NCBI GenBank assembly: GCA_030679035.1
Contig: JAUXTH010000057.1
Span: 1 to 64,000 of the forward strand
Direction: 5' to 3'
Length of the DNA: 64,000 bases
DNA from: Methylobacter sp.
GTDB taxonomy: Bacteria > Pseudomonadota > Gammaproteobacteria > Methylococcales > Methylomonadaceae
Part shown: positions 9,655 through 18,127 of the stretch, one piece after another
Layout of the letters: the number at the start of each line of letters is the position of its first letter
Numbering within the stretch: the first letter of the stretch is position 1
Made by a program: the position numbers and the translations under genes
Notes under the pieces: model-generated
The model's database searches: none
Told to the model about the DNA's origin: nothing
Seen by the model: the letters and a program-made list of their open reading frames with translations, nothing else

Positions 9655-11332
9655 GCTGCACTCTACAGCGGCAGCAGTAGTGTTGCTTGTCCTGACTGCA
9701 CCGAGTGTAACGGCGGCGGTTTCAGCTTGCACAACCGGACTCGTTGAAAGCCAGGCCGGTCCGGTGTGCGGTAAGTTAGTGACTACAGATTCAGGCAAAC
9801 AGGCCAACGCATTTTTAGGCATTCCGTTTGCCGAATCGACTGCCGGGGACAGACGCTGGAAGCCCCCGATGCCGAAGCAGCCGTGGACAGAAACACTGGA
9901 GGCCGAGGAATACGGCCCGGTATGCCCGCAGTATGCCGTTCAGCCGACTGCTGCGGAGGGCAATCAATTCAGCCAAATTCATCACCGGCACGCCAAACCG
10001 GATAGTCGCAAATTATCCGAAGCAACAGGCCAAAGTGAGGATTGCCTGTCCCTGAATATTTGGACACCCGCAGGCATAAAGCCTGATGCAAAACTCCCGG
10101 TCATGGTGTTTATTTATGGCGGCGGGTTTAGCGAGGGCGACAGTTCCGATCCGCTGTATGACGGAAGTTTTTTGGCTGCACACAAGGGTGTTATTCTGGT
10201 CAGCTTTAACTACCGGCTTGGCGTTTTTGGCTTTCTGGCTACGGATGAGCTTTCCGGAAATTACGGATTCATGGATCAACAGCTCGCGCTTTCCTGGGTG
10301 CAGAACACTATTCAGGATTTCGGCGGAGACCCCGCCAAGGTGACGATTTTCGGCGAGAGCGCAGGCGCGATGTCGGTGGGCCTGCACCTGTTTTCCGCGC
10401 CCGGCAGCGCCAAGTTATTCCGGGCCGGGATTATGGAAAGCAATTTCTTGGCGTTGCCCTACAAACGGCTTGAGGATCAGGTCAATGTCGGCAATGTCTT
10501 TAAACAGGGCCTGAATTGCCGGGATTTGAAATGCCTGCAAAATACCGATGTAAACGACATTCTGTTGGCGCAGGATGCGTTTACGCCGAAAATGAGTACG
10601 GTGTTTTCAGGAGCCAAATATTACATCCCCTTTACCCCTGTGATTGATGGCGTGCTGCTGACCAAACAGCCGGTTGTCGGTGCCGCCGATGGCCGGGCAA
10701 ACAAGCCCATACTGCTCGGAACCAACAAAAACGAGTCTGTGCTGTTCGTCAACGGGCAGTCGATTACCCCGGCCGATTATTCCGCCTGGGCGGCATCTTT
10801 GTTCGGCCTGGATTTCCAGAAGGCCATCGCCAAGTATCCTGCACAGGACGACAGCAGCAACAGTGCGTTGTGGGCGCGCATTCAGACAGACAATTTCCTG
10901 CGTTGCAGTTCGCGTTATGTTGCAGCCAACGCCGCAGCGCCGGTATATGCCTATCTGTTCAATCACCAGCCGTCGTTTCAAGTCTGGGGCGGCCCGGATT
11001 GTCAGGCTGATGATAATGTCTGCCATGGCGCAGAGCTGCCATTTGTGTTCCATAGCGCCGATAAAATTGGCGGCCGCTTTACCGCCGAGGAAGAGACGCT
11101 TTCAAATACGATAATCGATTATTGGGTCAATTTTGCAACCTATTTAAACCCGAATGGCGATCCGTCGGCATCACCTGCCGGCGTGCGTTGGCCGCAGTTC
11201 AGCCGGGACAAGAAGGATTATCTGGTTCTGAATACGCCTGCGGTGTCCGTACAGAACGATCCCTACCGTGAAATCTGCGATTTTTGGGACGGTATTGGTT
11301 ATAACCTGGTTGAGCCGTGGGTTAGAAGGTAA
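9632..11332 (+). CDS. Secreted type-B carboxylesterase
   Basis: This 566-aa protein belongs to the alpha/beta-hydrolase type-B carboxylesterase family. It has an N-terminal signal peptide (MKKLSKLHS then a hydrophobic stretch ending TAPSVTAA near residue 29), so it should act in the periplasm or outside. It shows the oxyanion YGGGF at 162-166, the nucleophile Ser243 in GESAGA, the acid-loop GTNKNES and the CHGAELPF histidine. The start overlaps the end of the upstream PKS-NRPS gene by 23 bp, so the two are translationally linked; ATG at 9638 (MKKL) is an equally good start. Because it is co-expressed with the thioesterase-ending protein but exported, it may hydrolyse an ester or amide on the finished product after export (maturation or self-protection). 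That role is inferred; the family assignment is secure. Confidence 0.9.
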   Translation: MLMKKLSKLHSTAAAVVLLVLTAPSVTAAVSACTTGLVESQAGPVCGKLVTTDSGKQANAFLGIPFAESTAGDRRWKPPMPKQPWTETLEAEEYGPVCPQYAVQPTAAEGNQFSQIHHRHAKPDSRKLSEATGQSEDCLSLNIWTPAGIKPDAKLPVMVFIYGGGFSEGDSSDPLYDGSFLAAHKGVILVSFNYRLGVFGFLATDELSGNYGFMDQQLALSWVQNTIQDFGGDPAKVTIFGESAGAMSVGLHLFSAPGSAKLFRAGIMESNFLALPYKRLEDQVNVGNVFKQGLNCRDLKCLQNTDVNDILLAQDAFTPKMSTVFSGAKYYIPFTPVIDGVLLTKQPVVGAADGRANKPILLGTNKNESVLFVNGQSITPADYSAWAASLFGLDFQKAIAKYPAQDDSSNSALWARIQTDNFLRCSSRYVAANAAAPVYAYLFNHQPSFQVWGGPDCQADDNVCHGAELPFVFHSADKIGGRFTAEEETLSNTIIDYWVNFATYLNPNGDPSASPAGVRWPQFSRDKKDYLVLNTPAVSVQNDPYREICDFWDGIGYNLVEPWVRR

Positions 11333-11416
11333 GAAAATGCCGGGGTGGATTAGAGGGTAGATTCCGTTCTCGTTCCCACGCGTTACGCTCATCGTTTACA
11401 CAAGTACTTTAAAGCA

Positions 11417-11563
11417 CGTCATCCCGGCAGGGATTGCCTGGATCCAGAAGCCATGGATGGCAATACCGAAGCAGGCACAAACCTTGTAACGCGGGATTGC
11501 TTGGTCAAATCAGGCATTCACATCCCTGTGCTCTGGATTCCGGCAATCCCTGCCGGAATGACG
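11417..11563. repeat. Inverted pair of GTCATCCCGGCAGGGATTGC-type elements
   Basis: An element reading GTCATCCCGGCAGGGATTGC followed by CTGGATCCAG (11417-11450) is mirrored at 11533-11563 as CTGGATTCCGGCAATCCC followed by TGCCGGAATGACG. This is the common dispersed genomic palindrome built from TGCCGGAATCCAG and CGTCATTCC units; it can form a long hairpin. Confidence 0.8.
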
Positions 11564-11629
11564 ACCTACCGCAGACACTTGTGTATAACAATGCGACCAG
11601 CGCGTGGGAACGGGAGCAAATGACGCGCT

Positions 11630-11712
11630 GTAGGAGCGGGCCGCGCCCGCGACATTTGGGCAGCGATTGCAGAGTTGTAGTTGCTTCATCGCGGGCATGG
11701 CCCGCTCCTACA
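11630..11712. repeat. REP-like palindromic pair (TGTAGGAGCGGGCC units)
   Basis: TGTAGGAGCGGGCCGCGCCC at 11630-11649 is answered by the inverted copy GGGCATGGCCCGCTCCTACA at 11693-11712. This is the GGAGCGGGCC...GCCCGCGA type of REP element, which typically sits in pairs between genes in gammaproteobacteria. Confidence 0.8.
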
Positions 11713-11770
11713 ACACTTAACTTAACGGCAGTGAAGTAGCGCGTGGGAACGAGAACATTCCTTTCGTGGA

Positions 11771-12505
11771 CTAACTTTCCCACGGAAACAACCCTGTTTT
11801 TGTGTAACGATTGATTTTTTCCAGATTGGCCGGGTCTGAAAACAGTTTACGGTTCGCTGCGATGGCGGCTGGTCTTGATTGGGTCAGAACAGCGTCCAGG
11901 CTGTTTATATAGGTCTTATAGCGTTGAATCCCGGTTTTGGACAAGAGTCTTAAACGAAGCAAATGTTTGCGCAGCAGGGCCTCGCTGTTGTCCTCGCAGG
12001 CGTCAACCAGTCCCCAGTCCAGCGCCTGTTGAATTGTTGCCGGTTTTGTCGTCAAGGTCAGGTAGTGCGCTTTTTGAAAGCCTATGCGCCGTATCAAAAA
12101 AGGCAGCACACAGGCAGGGAATAGATCGAACAGCAACTCCGACAGGCTGAATTCGGCGGTGTGATCGGCCAGCACAATATCGCAAGCGGCGACGAAGCCG
12201 ACGCCTCCGGCATTCACCTTGCCCCGGACATGGGCGATGCTGATAAACGAACCGCGTGCGAGTTGCTCCCATAAATCATAAAGCGCTTCCGGTTCCGCCG
12301 TATTGTCCTGAAAATCCGCACCAAAACAAAAAACCTCGGGCAAGCCTTCCAGCACGATGATATGAACAGCGTCTTCGCAGGCCGCCAAGGCATGTCGACA
12401 TTCGTCAACCATCGTTTTGTTGATGGTGTTGTTGGTTTCCGGGCGGTAAAGTTTGAGGAAACAGACGGACTGTTCGACGCGCACCTGAATGGTCTGGTAA
12501 TTCAT
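11771..12505 (-). CDS. Beta-branching dehydratase ECH1 (PksH-like crotonase)
   Basis: A 244-aa member of the enoyl-CoA hydratase superfamily resembling PksH/ECH1 of trans-AT beta-branching cassettes. In those systems ECH1 dehydrates the HMG-type intermediate on the acyl carrier protein, and ECH2 then decarboxylates it. Visible features are the first oxyanion segment FCFGADF (59-65), the second glycine loop GKVNAGGVGF (95-104), and the LFPACVLPFLIRRIG stretch (128-142) that I associate with the PksH group. It is 24 bp downstream of the decarboxylating KS gene on the same strand, and an ACP gene precedes that, so three cassette genes are co-transcribed on the minus strand. The ECH2 partner is not free-standing here; it is built into the giant PKS at about 33643-34377. 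Confidence 0.88.
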   Translation of the reverse strand: MNYQTIQVRVEQSVCFLKLYRPETNNTINKTMVDECRHALAACEDAVHIIVLEGLPEVFCFGADFQDNTAEPEALYDLWEQLARGSFISIAHVRGKVNAGGVGFVAACDIVLADHTAEFSLSELLFDLFPACVLPFLIRRIGFQKAHYLTLTTKPATIQQALDWGLVDACEDNSEALLRKHLLRLRLLSKTGIQRYKTYINSLDAVLTQSRPAAIAANRKLFSDPANLEKINRYTKTGLFPWES

Positions 12506-12529
12506 AATGATCTGTTATGTTGAGATAGA

Positions 12530-13828
12530 TTAATGATTTTTCTGTAACACAATGCTGGTATTGATGCCGCCAAAGCCGAAAGAATTGTTCATTGCGCTAT
12601 GGATTTGTTGCGATACAGCCGTCGCGTCGCAAAAGTTCGCCCTGGTATTGATTGGCTTTTCCAGGTTGACGTTGGCATGGATAAATCCTTGCTGCATTTG
12701 CACGACCGAGGCAATGGTTTCGACGACACCGGCCGAGTTCAGGCAATGGCCGGTCAAGCCCTTGGTCGCGTTTAGCCGGACACGGGGAAAATGATCGCCG
12801 AACACCTGTTCGATTGCCTGGATTTCAACGCTATCGCCTAAGGGCGACGAACTGCCGTGCGTATTCAAATAGTCGATTTCGTTGGCGGCGAGACTGCTTT
12901 GCTGCAAGGCGGCGTTCATGGCTTTCGCCTCACCATCGATGTCAGGCTGCGATGTGGCGGTTGCGTGAAGATTGATGGCTCCGCCCAGTATGATTGCCAG
13001 GCCGGGCACGTTTCGAGTGTTGGCGCTGGTAGCGGATTCCAGAACCAGACAGGCTGAGGCCTGACCGTAAATAAAGCCCTCGTGCAAGGCATCGAACGGC
13101 CGACAGGCTTTTTCCGGCTGATCATGGAACTGTTTGCCGCCCATTGCTCCGATCGTATAAAAACCCTGGATCTCCATCGGCGACAAATCGGCGACCACGC
13201 CGACCACAAGGCAGGCGTCGACCACTCCGGACTGGATCAATCGGGTACCGTGGATGATGCCGACATTGCCCGAGGCTGAAGCCCCGCCGGTTACGAAGCC
13301 TTCTCCCCGGATATTGAATATCTCGCTCAATACGCCGATCTGATTGCTGTCCATAAACTGCAACGCATAGCGCGGCGACAGGTATTCCGGGTTGCGCCGG
13401 AAATCGGAGCAGAGCGAGTACTGGTAGTTCTGCGTGGTATTGTGACCGGCGATAATCAGACCGATCCGCTCCGGTTCGATGGGCTTGTCATCGAACCGGG
13501 CCTGCCGCCAGGCCTGTAACGCCGAGATAACCGATGTTTGTATTGTAAACGGGGCGCGTCGTGCAATGTACAGCGCGGATTGAGTCAGGCTTTCAGACAT
13601 ATCCGAATACTGCCCTAGCGTTTTTTCAAAACAGAAACCGTCAATTTCTGCACCGATAGCAACGGGCAAAGGCGGCGTTGTGCTTCGCTCAATCCGCCTG
13701 ATGCCCGATTTGCCGGCGGCCAATGAATGGCTGAACTCGGCTATGTCATGGCCGATAGCCGAGACGATCCCCATGCCTGTGATTTGTACACAGGACGGGG
13801 ATTTAGGCGAGCGCGTTTTTTCCGTCAT
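12530..13828 (-). CDS. Decarboxylating ketosynthase of the HMG-CoA-synthase cassette (Cys to Ser)
   Basis: A free-standing 432-aa ketosynthase of the PksF/PedM type. The nucleophile position reads GGASASGNVG, so the active-site Cys is replaced by Ser184, while the two histidines remain (NTHGSSSPLGD and GLTGHCLNSAG). In this family the Cys-to-Ser enzyme does not condense; it decarboxylates malonyl on the donor ACP to make the acetyl-ACP used by the HMG-CoA-synthase homologue. Its start overlaps the end of the ACP gene by 4 bp (ATGA type), so the two are translationally coupled. The length and full-length KS fold argue against it being a degraded gene. Confidence 0.92.
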   Translation of the reverse strand: MTEKTRSPKSPSCVQITGMGIVSAIGHDIAEFSHSLAAGKSGIRRIERSTTPPLPVAIGAEIDGFCFEKTLGQYSDMSESLTQSALYIARRAPFTIQTSVISALQAWRQARFDDKPIEPERIGLIIAGHNTTQNYQYSLCSDFRRNPEYLSPRYALQFMDSNQIGVLSEIFNIRGEGFVTGGASASGNVGIIHGTRLIQSGVVDACLVVGVVADLSPMEIQGFYTIGAMGGKQFHDQPEKACRPFDALHEGFIYGQASACLVLESATSANTRNVPGLAIILGGAINLHATATSQPDIDGEAKAMNAALQQSSLAANEIDYLNTHGSSSPLGDSVEIQAIEQVFGDHFPRVRLNATKGLTGHCLNSAGVVETIASVVQMQQGFIHANVNLEKPINTRANFCDATAVSQQIHSAMNNSFGFGGINTSIVLQKNH

Positions 13829-14079
13829 TGCGCATTGTTGAATAGAACGTCGACCAAACCTTCGATATTGGTCACGCCGGCAAAGCTCAGTAACGGGATT
13901 TTAACGCCCAGATCCTCCATGGACAGCGTGACCACCTCCATTCTATCGACGGAGTTGGCGCCGAGATCGCTCAGGGATTTATCGATAGTAACCATGTCAG
14001 GCTGCACCTTGGGCAGTATGTCCAGGATATTGTTTTTGACGACGTTAAAAACCTCGGTTTTAGTCATTGCATTGCTCAT
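13825..14079 (-). CDS. Free-standing donor acyl carrier protein of the beta-branching cassette
   Basis: A small acidic ACP of about 84 aa. The phosphopantetheine site is GANSVDRME (Ser43 from this start), with the L-G-x-x-S context of acyl carrier proteins used by HMG-CoA-synthase cassettes. It should carry malonyl, then acetyl, as the donor of the branch carbon. Start choice is open: ATG at 14112 would give 95 aa, and ATG at 14067 gives 80 aa; none has a clear Shine-Dalgarno sequence, and I chose 14079 to match normal ACP length. It heads the minus-strand group ACP-KS-ECH1 and is divergent from the HMG-CoA-synthase gene, with about 150 bp between them for two promoters. Confidence 0.85.
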   Translation of the reverse strand: MSNAMTKTEVFNVVKNNILDILPKVQPDMVTIDKSLSDLGANSVDRMEVVTLSMEDLGVKIPLLSFAGVTNIEGLVDVLFNNAQ

Positions 14080-14232
14080 AAGCGTGTGTCCGTGTGTTAG
14101 AGTAAATGCCATTATAAGTGAAGTGCCGGTTCAAGGGAGCGCCGATTCTTTTTCGGGCTGGGTTATTTCCGCCAAAGCGGCTGAAAACAATGTAAAATCG
14201 GAGCTTTTAAGCATGAGCCAGAGAGGAAAATC

Positions 14233-15513
14233 ATGACGCCGGTTGGAATTGAAGCAATGAATCTTTATGGCGGCAGTACCTTCGTAGATGTGATGGAGCT
14301 GGCGGCGCACAGGCAACTCGATACTGCGCGCTTCGATAATCTGTTGATGAAACACAAATCGGTGGCGCTTCCTTATGAAGATCCGGTGAGCTTTGCGATT
14401 AACGCCGCCAAACCGGTTATCGATCAACTGTCCGAAGCTGAAAAAGACCGTATTGAACTGCTGATTACCTGCTCGGAGTCGGGCATTGACTTCGGCAAGT
14501 CAATGAGCACCTACATCCATCATTATTTGGGGCTGAACCGTAATTGTCGGTTGTTTGAGCTGAAGCAAGCCTGCTATTCGGGAACTGCCGGTTTGCAAAT
14601 GGCGGTAAATTTTATTCTGTCCCAGGTATCGCCGGGCGCCAAGGCGCTGGTGATTGCCACAGATCTGTCGCGTTTTCTGGTGACTGAAGACGGCGATGCG
14701 CTGACCATGGACTGGGCGTTTTTTGAACCCAGCGGCGGTGCGGGCGCGGTGGCTTTGCTGGTCAGCGAAAAACCGGAGATATTCCAGCTGGATGTCGGTG
14801 CAAACGGTTACTACAGCTTTGAAGTGATGGACACCTGTCGGCCGATTCCCGACAGCGAGGCGGGTAACGCCGATTTATCGCTGCTGTCGTATCTGGATTG
14901 TTGCGACCAGAGCTTTCAGGAATACCAAAAGCGGGTGACGGGAACCGATTACCGGACGACGTTTCAATACCTGTGCTTTCATACGCCATTCGGCGGCATG
15001 GTAAAAGGCGCGCACCGTAATATGATGCGCAAGCACACCGATATAAAACGCGATGAAATCAATCAGGACTTTCAGCAGCGGGTACAACCGGGGCTGACTT
15101 ATTGCCAGCGCGTAGGCAATATTATGGGCGCAACCGTATTGGTTTCTCTGGCCAGCACTATCGAGCAGGGCGTGTTTGACGTTCCCCGAAGAATCGGCTG
15201 TTTTTCCTACGGTTCCGGCTGCTGTTCGGAATTTTACAGCGGCGTGGCAATGGCTTCCGGCCAGCAAAAACTCAGGTCCATGCAACTGGAAAAAAATCTC
15301 GATAGCCGGTATCAGTTGAACATGGACGAATATGAAACCTTGCTGGAAGGCAGCAATGAGGTCAAGTTCGGCACCCGCAATGTTGTTCCGAATACCGACT
15401 TGCTGCCGGGTGTCTGGCAGTCGATTATCGACAACACGGCCGGCAAAGGAACGGAAAGAATTTTTCTAAAGGAAATTAAAGAGTTTTACCGGCAATATGA
15501 ATGGGTGGGCTAA
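14233..15513 (+). CDS. HMG-CoA synthase-like beta-branching enzyme (HCS)
   Basis: A 426-aa homologue of HMG-CoA synthase of the PksG/PedP type. It condenses acetyl from the donor ACP onto the beta-keto group of the chain on the PKS, starting the installation of a methyl or methylene branch. Catalytic residues are visible: Glu82 in TCSESG, nucleophile Cys114 in QACYSGTAG and His250 in FHTPFGG. The chain it acts on is expected to sit on the tandem ACPs of the giant PKS that carry the Trp flag (Trp3310 and Trp3407). A purine-rich AGAGAGGAAAATC stretch precedes the ATG as ribosome binding site. The following PPTase gene begins just after its stop. Confidence 0.93.
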   Translation: MTPVGIEAMNLYGGSTFVDVMELAAHRQLDTARFDNLLMKHKSVALPYEDPVSFAINAAKPVIDQLSEAEKDRIELLITCSESGIDFGKSMSTYIHHYLGLNRNCRLFELKQACYSGTAGLQMAVNFILSQVSPGAKALVIATDLSRFLVTEDGDALTMDWAFFEPSGGAGAVALLVSEKPEIFQLDVGANGYYSFEVMDTCRPIPDSEAGNADLSLLSYLDCCDQSFQEYQKRVTGTDYRTTFQYLCFHTPFGGMVKGAHRNMMRKHTDIKRDEINQDFQQRVQPGLTYCQRVGNIMGATVLVSLASTIEQGVFDVPRRIGCFSYGSGCCSEFYSGVAMASGQQKLRSMQLEKNLDSRYQLNMDEYETLLEGSNEVKFGTRNVVPNTDLLPGVWQSIIDNTAGKGTERIFLKEIKEFYRQYEWVG

Positions 15514-15529
15514 GCCGGATACAGGGGCC

Positions 15530-16207
15530 ATGATTGAGTTAAGCCGGGACATTGAACAAATAGAGCATAGCTTGAAGCAATGGTTTCTTCCGGGGCAGGC
15601 GTTTGTAAAGGCGGCCAAAATTCAGGATTACCCAATTCTGCCGGAAGAACAGGCTCTGGTCGCCAAGGCTGTCAGTAGCCGCCAACACGAGTTTGCAACC
15701 GGCCGTTGGCTGTCCAGGCAAGGATTGCAATCTTTTGGCTTGCCGGACGAACCGATTAAAATGGGCCGATTGAGAAACCCGCTGTGGCCGAAGTCTGTTT
15801 CCGGAACAATCAGTCACGATGGTAAGCTCTGCGCAGTCGTGCTGATGCAGAAACACCAGCACAGCGAAGCAGGCATCGGTATTGATCTGGTTTCCTTGCC
15901 GCAGCGAGCCGGCAGGATGGATGAGTTGACGCCTATGTTCTTGGCCAACGCAGATGAGCTGAGCGCTATGGCGGCATTTAACCTTGCCGTTGATCCGGCG
16001 CTGCTGTTATTCAGCATCAAGGAGTCGGTGGTAAAGGCTATGTCATTTAAATTGGACGACTTTATCGATATGCGCGCAATTGAAATTCACCACTCTGATA
16101 AGATGCGCTTCAGCATATCCGGCAATGCTATCTGCGCTGACATTACTGCCGCCACAACCGGCAATTACCTGGTAACAGCAGTAAGGGGCCTTGTTGAAAA
16201 TGACTGA
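15530..16207 (+). CDS. 4'-phosphopantetheinyl transferase, Sfp type
   Basis: A 225-aa Sfp-type transferase that attaches the pantetheine arm to the carrier domains. It shows the family motifs GIGIDLVSL (Mg-binding Asp) and FSIKESVVKA (the KES lysine-glutamate-serine motif). The ATG at 15530 is preceded by ACAGGGGCC, a good Shine-Dalgarno; an upstream in-frame ATG at 15497 lies inside the end of the HCS gene and would add 11 residues. Its last bases overlap the next gene's start by 8 bp, so HCS, PPTase and the acyltransferase form one operon. A dedicated PPTase fits the large number of carrier proteins here. Confidence 0.92.
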   Translation: MIELSRDIEQIEHSLKQWFLPGQAFVKAAKIQDYPILPEEQALVAKAVSSRQHEFATGRWLSRQGLQSFGLPDEPIKMGRLRNPLWPKSVSGTISHDGKLCAVVLMQKHQHSEAGIGIDLVSLPQRAGRMDELTPMFLANADELSAMAAFNLAVDPALLLFSIKESVVKAMSFKLDDFIDMRAIEIHHSDKMRFSISGNAICADITAATTGNYLVTAVRGLVEND

Positions 16208-17195
16208 GGTTATTCGAGCTGAGCCTATTGTCTGGATGTTTTCTGGGCAAGGCACCCAGTATTTTCAGATGGGCAGGGCGCTTTATGACTCGAATGAGAC
16301 GTTCAGGTTCTGGATGGACAGGCTTGATCGGGTCGCCGCCAATTATGTCGGGCAGTCGATTGTTGAAATGCTGTATGACGAAAAACAGTCTCAAAGCCAG
16401 CCTTTTGAGCAAACCCTGTATACGCATCCGGCGCTGTTTATGGTGCAGTACTCGCTGGCTAAAACGCTTTTGGCCGAGAATTTTCCGCCCCCTGATTATC
16501 TGTTTGGCGCGAGTTTGGGCGAGTTTGTGGCGGCTGCGTTGGCCGATGTTGCCGATGTGGAGGCGATGCTGTTCGATATTATCAAGCAGGCCCGGTTATT
16601 CGATTCGCATTGCGGCGGCGGTGCGATGCTGGCTGTCATTGATGATGTTGATAGCTTTCAAAGCAATCCCGTGTTTTCAGACGGCTGTGAGCTGGCCGGG
16701 GTTAATTTTGACCGGTGTTTTGTCGTATCCGGGTTGAAAAGTAAAATCCTGCTGATTGCAGGGCAACTCAGGCAGCAGGATATTACCCATCAGCTTTTGC
16801 CGGTTTCCGTGGCTTTTCATTCATCGCTGGTGGAGGTGGCTAAGGAAACGTTCAGCAAAATGTTCGCAGGCGGCGTTTATCGTTCCGCCAAAATACCGGT
16901 GGTTTCCTGCGCGGTGTCAACGGACGGCAATGAAGAGGATGAAAGGTTTTCGCCGGCGTACTGGTGGCGTGTGATACGGCAACCGATTGAATTCAGACAG
17001 GCGTTGGCTGAATTTCACTACAATCATCCGCAGGCGGTTTATCTGGATGTAGGGCCGTCCGGGAATATGGCCGCATTGACAAAATACAACCTGCCTGAAA
17101 GTGTGCATAAGCGGATTATGCCGATAATGACGCCGTTTGGTAATGACAATGAAAACATCAAGGCGATCCGGGACAGGTTACAGGTACTGGTCTGA
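16200..17195 (+). CDS. Trans-acting acyltransferase-like protein, probably an acyl hydrolase (PedC/PksD type)
   Basis: A 331-aa FabD-fold protein with FSGQGTQYFQMG at the N-terminus, nucleophile Ser105 in GASLGE and a histidine in VAFHSS. Compared with the second acyltransferase of the locus (44476-45624, GHSLGEYNAL), this sequence is closer to the BaeD/PksD/PedC group, whose tested member PedC removes stalled acyl groups from carrier proteins rather than loading malonyl. I therefore favour a proofreading hydrolase; the alternative is a second malonyl transferase. The ATG at 16200 overlaps the PPTase stop; a TTG nine bases upstream is less likely. It converges on the SPFH gene with an 8-bp gap. 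Confidence 0.85.
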   Translation: MTEVIRAEPIVWMFSGQGTQYFQMGRALYDSNETFRFWMDRLDRVAANYVGQSIVEMLYDEKQSQSQPFEQTLYTHPALFMVQYSLAKTLLAENFPPPDYLFGASLGEFVAAALADVADVEAMLFDIIKQARLFDSHCGGGAMLAVIDDVDSFQSNPVFSDGCELAGVNFDRCFVVSGLKSKILLIAGQLRQQDITHQLLPVSVAFHSSLVEVAKETFSKMFAGGVYRSAKIPVVSCAVSTDGNEEDERFSPAYWWRVIRQPIEFRQALAEFHYNHPQAVYLDVGPSGNMAALTKYNLPESVHKRIMPIMTPFGNDNENIKAIRDRLQVLV

Positions 17196-17203
17196 TCTGG
17201 CGC

Positions 17204-18124
17204 TTATTGTTTATCGTCCACTTTGTCGGATTTATCCGCTTTATCTGTTGGTCCGGCGGTATAGTCGCTGCCCAGTATGACAGGCAGGCCGCTTTTGCCG
17301 GAGCCGATGATAACGACTTTGGAGTTATTTGATTTTGCCAGATCGACCGTTGCATTGATACCTTGCCAGGTCAGGTATTTCTGGGAAATGCCGTCGGTAA
17401 TGGTGTTCTGGAAGTCCCGGATGCCTTCGGCTTCAATCTTTTTGCGCAGTTTTTCCTTTTCTTCGGCCAGCAGTCTGAATTCATAGGCTAATGCCACCTG
17501 TTTGGCCTGTTCTTTTTGTTCAATCGAATCACGTACAGTTTCAGGGAGCGTAATATCGCGAATTAAAATTTCATCAACGAAGACATAATGCCCGGCCGAT
17601 TTTCTCGTGTTCGTGGTGTCAAGCCCGTTGAGAATGCTTTGTTGAATCTGGTCTTCAATCAACGCTCGCTTCACGGAGTAGAGTTCTTCCGGTTCGAATT
17701 GGCCGATAACGTTACGCACATGACTGCCCATTTCCGGTACCAGCAATATATTGACGTAATCCGGGCCGATATATCGGTGCAGTTCGGGCAGGGAGTCTTC
17801 TAAAGGTCGGAAACGAATGGATGCTTCAACCAGGACGCTAAGGCCGTTTTTGCTGAGGGTGTTGAATACAATGGTTTCTCTTTGTTGCCGTGTGTTATAG
17901 ATTGTCATTTTGTCCCATGGGAAGATCAGCGTCGTGCCTTCACCATAGCTGCGTTCCATTTCTGTACCGCCGAAAAAACGACGCCACAGAACAGCTTTCT
18001 GTCCTGAATCGATACTGATCAGCATCATTGGCAGGGCGGACAGAATCAGCAGTGCGAGTAATAGCAGCGCGATTGCTATTTCAAGACGATGAGTTTCAAG
18101 CCAGTTACTTATTTTGTTAAACAT
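17204..18124 (-). CDS. SPFH / prohibitin-like membrane protein
   Basis: A 306-aa protein with one strong N-terminal membrane helix (about 16-40), followed by an SPFH/band-7 domain (SIDSGQKAVLWRRFFGG, then beta-rich sequence with PEMGSHVRNVIGQF) and a charged alpha-helical region with coiled-coil character (KEQAKQVALAYEFRLLAEEK). This is the topology of prohibitin-like membrane scaffolds. It starts 3 bp after the ABC exporter stop, so it belongs to the export operon. It may organise or protect the membrane around the exporter; that is inference. The fold assignment is good, the role unknown. Confidence 0.85.
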   Translation of the reverse strand: MFNKISNWLETHRLEIAIALLLLALLILSALPMMLISIDSGQKAVLWRRFFGGTEMERSYGEGTTLIFPWDKMTIYNTRQQRETIVFNTLSKNGLSVLVEASIRFRPLEDSLPELHRYIGPDYVNILLVPEMGSHVRNVIGQFEPEELYSVKRALIEDQIQQSILNGLDTTNTRKSAGHYVFVDEILIRDITLPETVRDSIEQKEQAKQVALAYEFRLLAEEKEKLRKKIEAEGIRDFQNTITDGISQKYLTWQGINATVDLAKSNNSKVVIIGSGKSGLPVILGSDYTAGPTDKADKSDKVDDKQ

Positions 18125-18127
18125 GGT

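Larger units (their letters stand above)
11366..11756. repeat. Nested inverted-repeat block between two cluster arms
   Basis: The gap 11333-11770 has no credible gene. A 17-bp element at 11366-11382 (GTTCTCGTTCCCACGCG) returns exactly inverted at 11740-11756, and a slightly diverged copy lies at 11601-11617. Inside this frame are two further inverted pairs, listed separately. The layout looks like repeats inserted within repeats between convergent genes. Confidence 0.85.

Noticed and set aside
12530-13828. Reading the Cys-to-Ser ketosynthase as an inactivated pseudogene
   Set aside because: The substitution is the normal state of decarboxylating KS proteins in HCS cassettes and the gene is coupled to its ACP.
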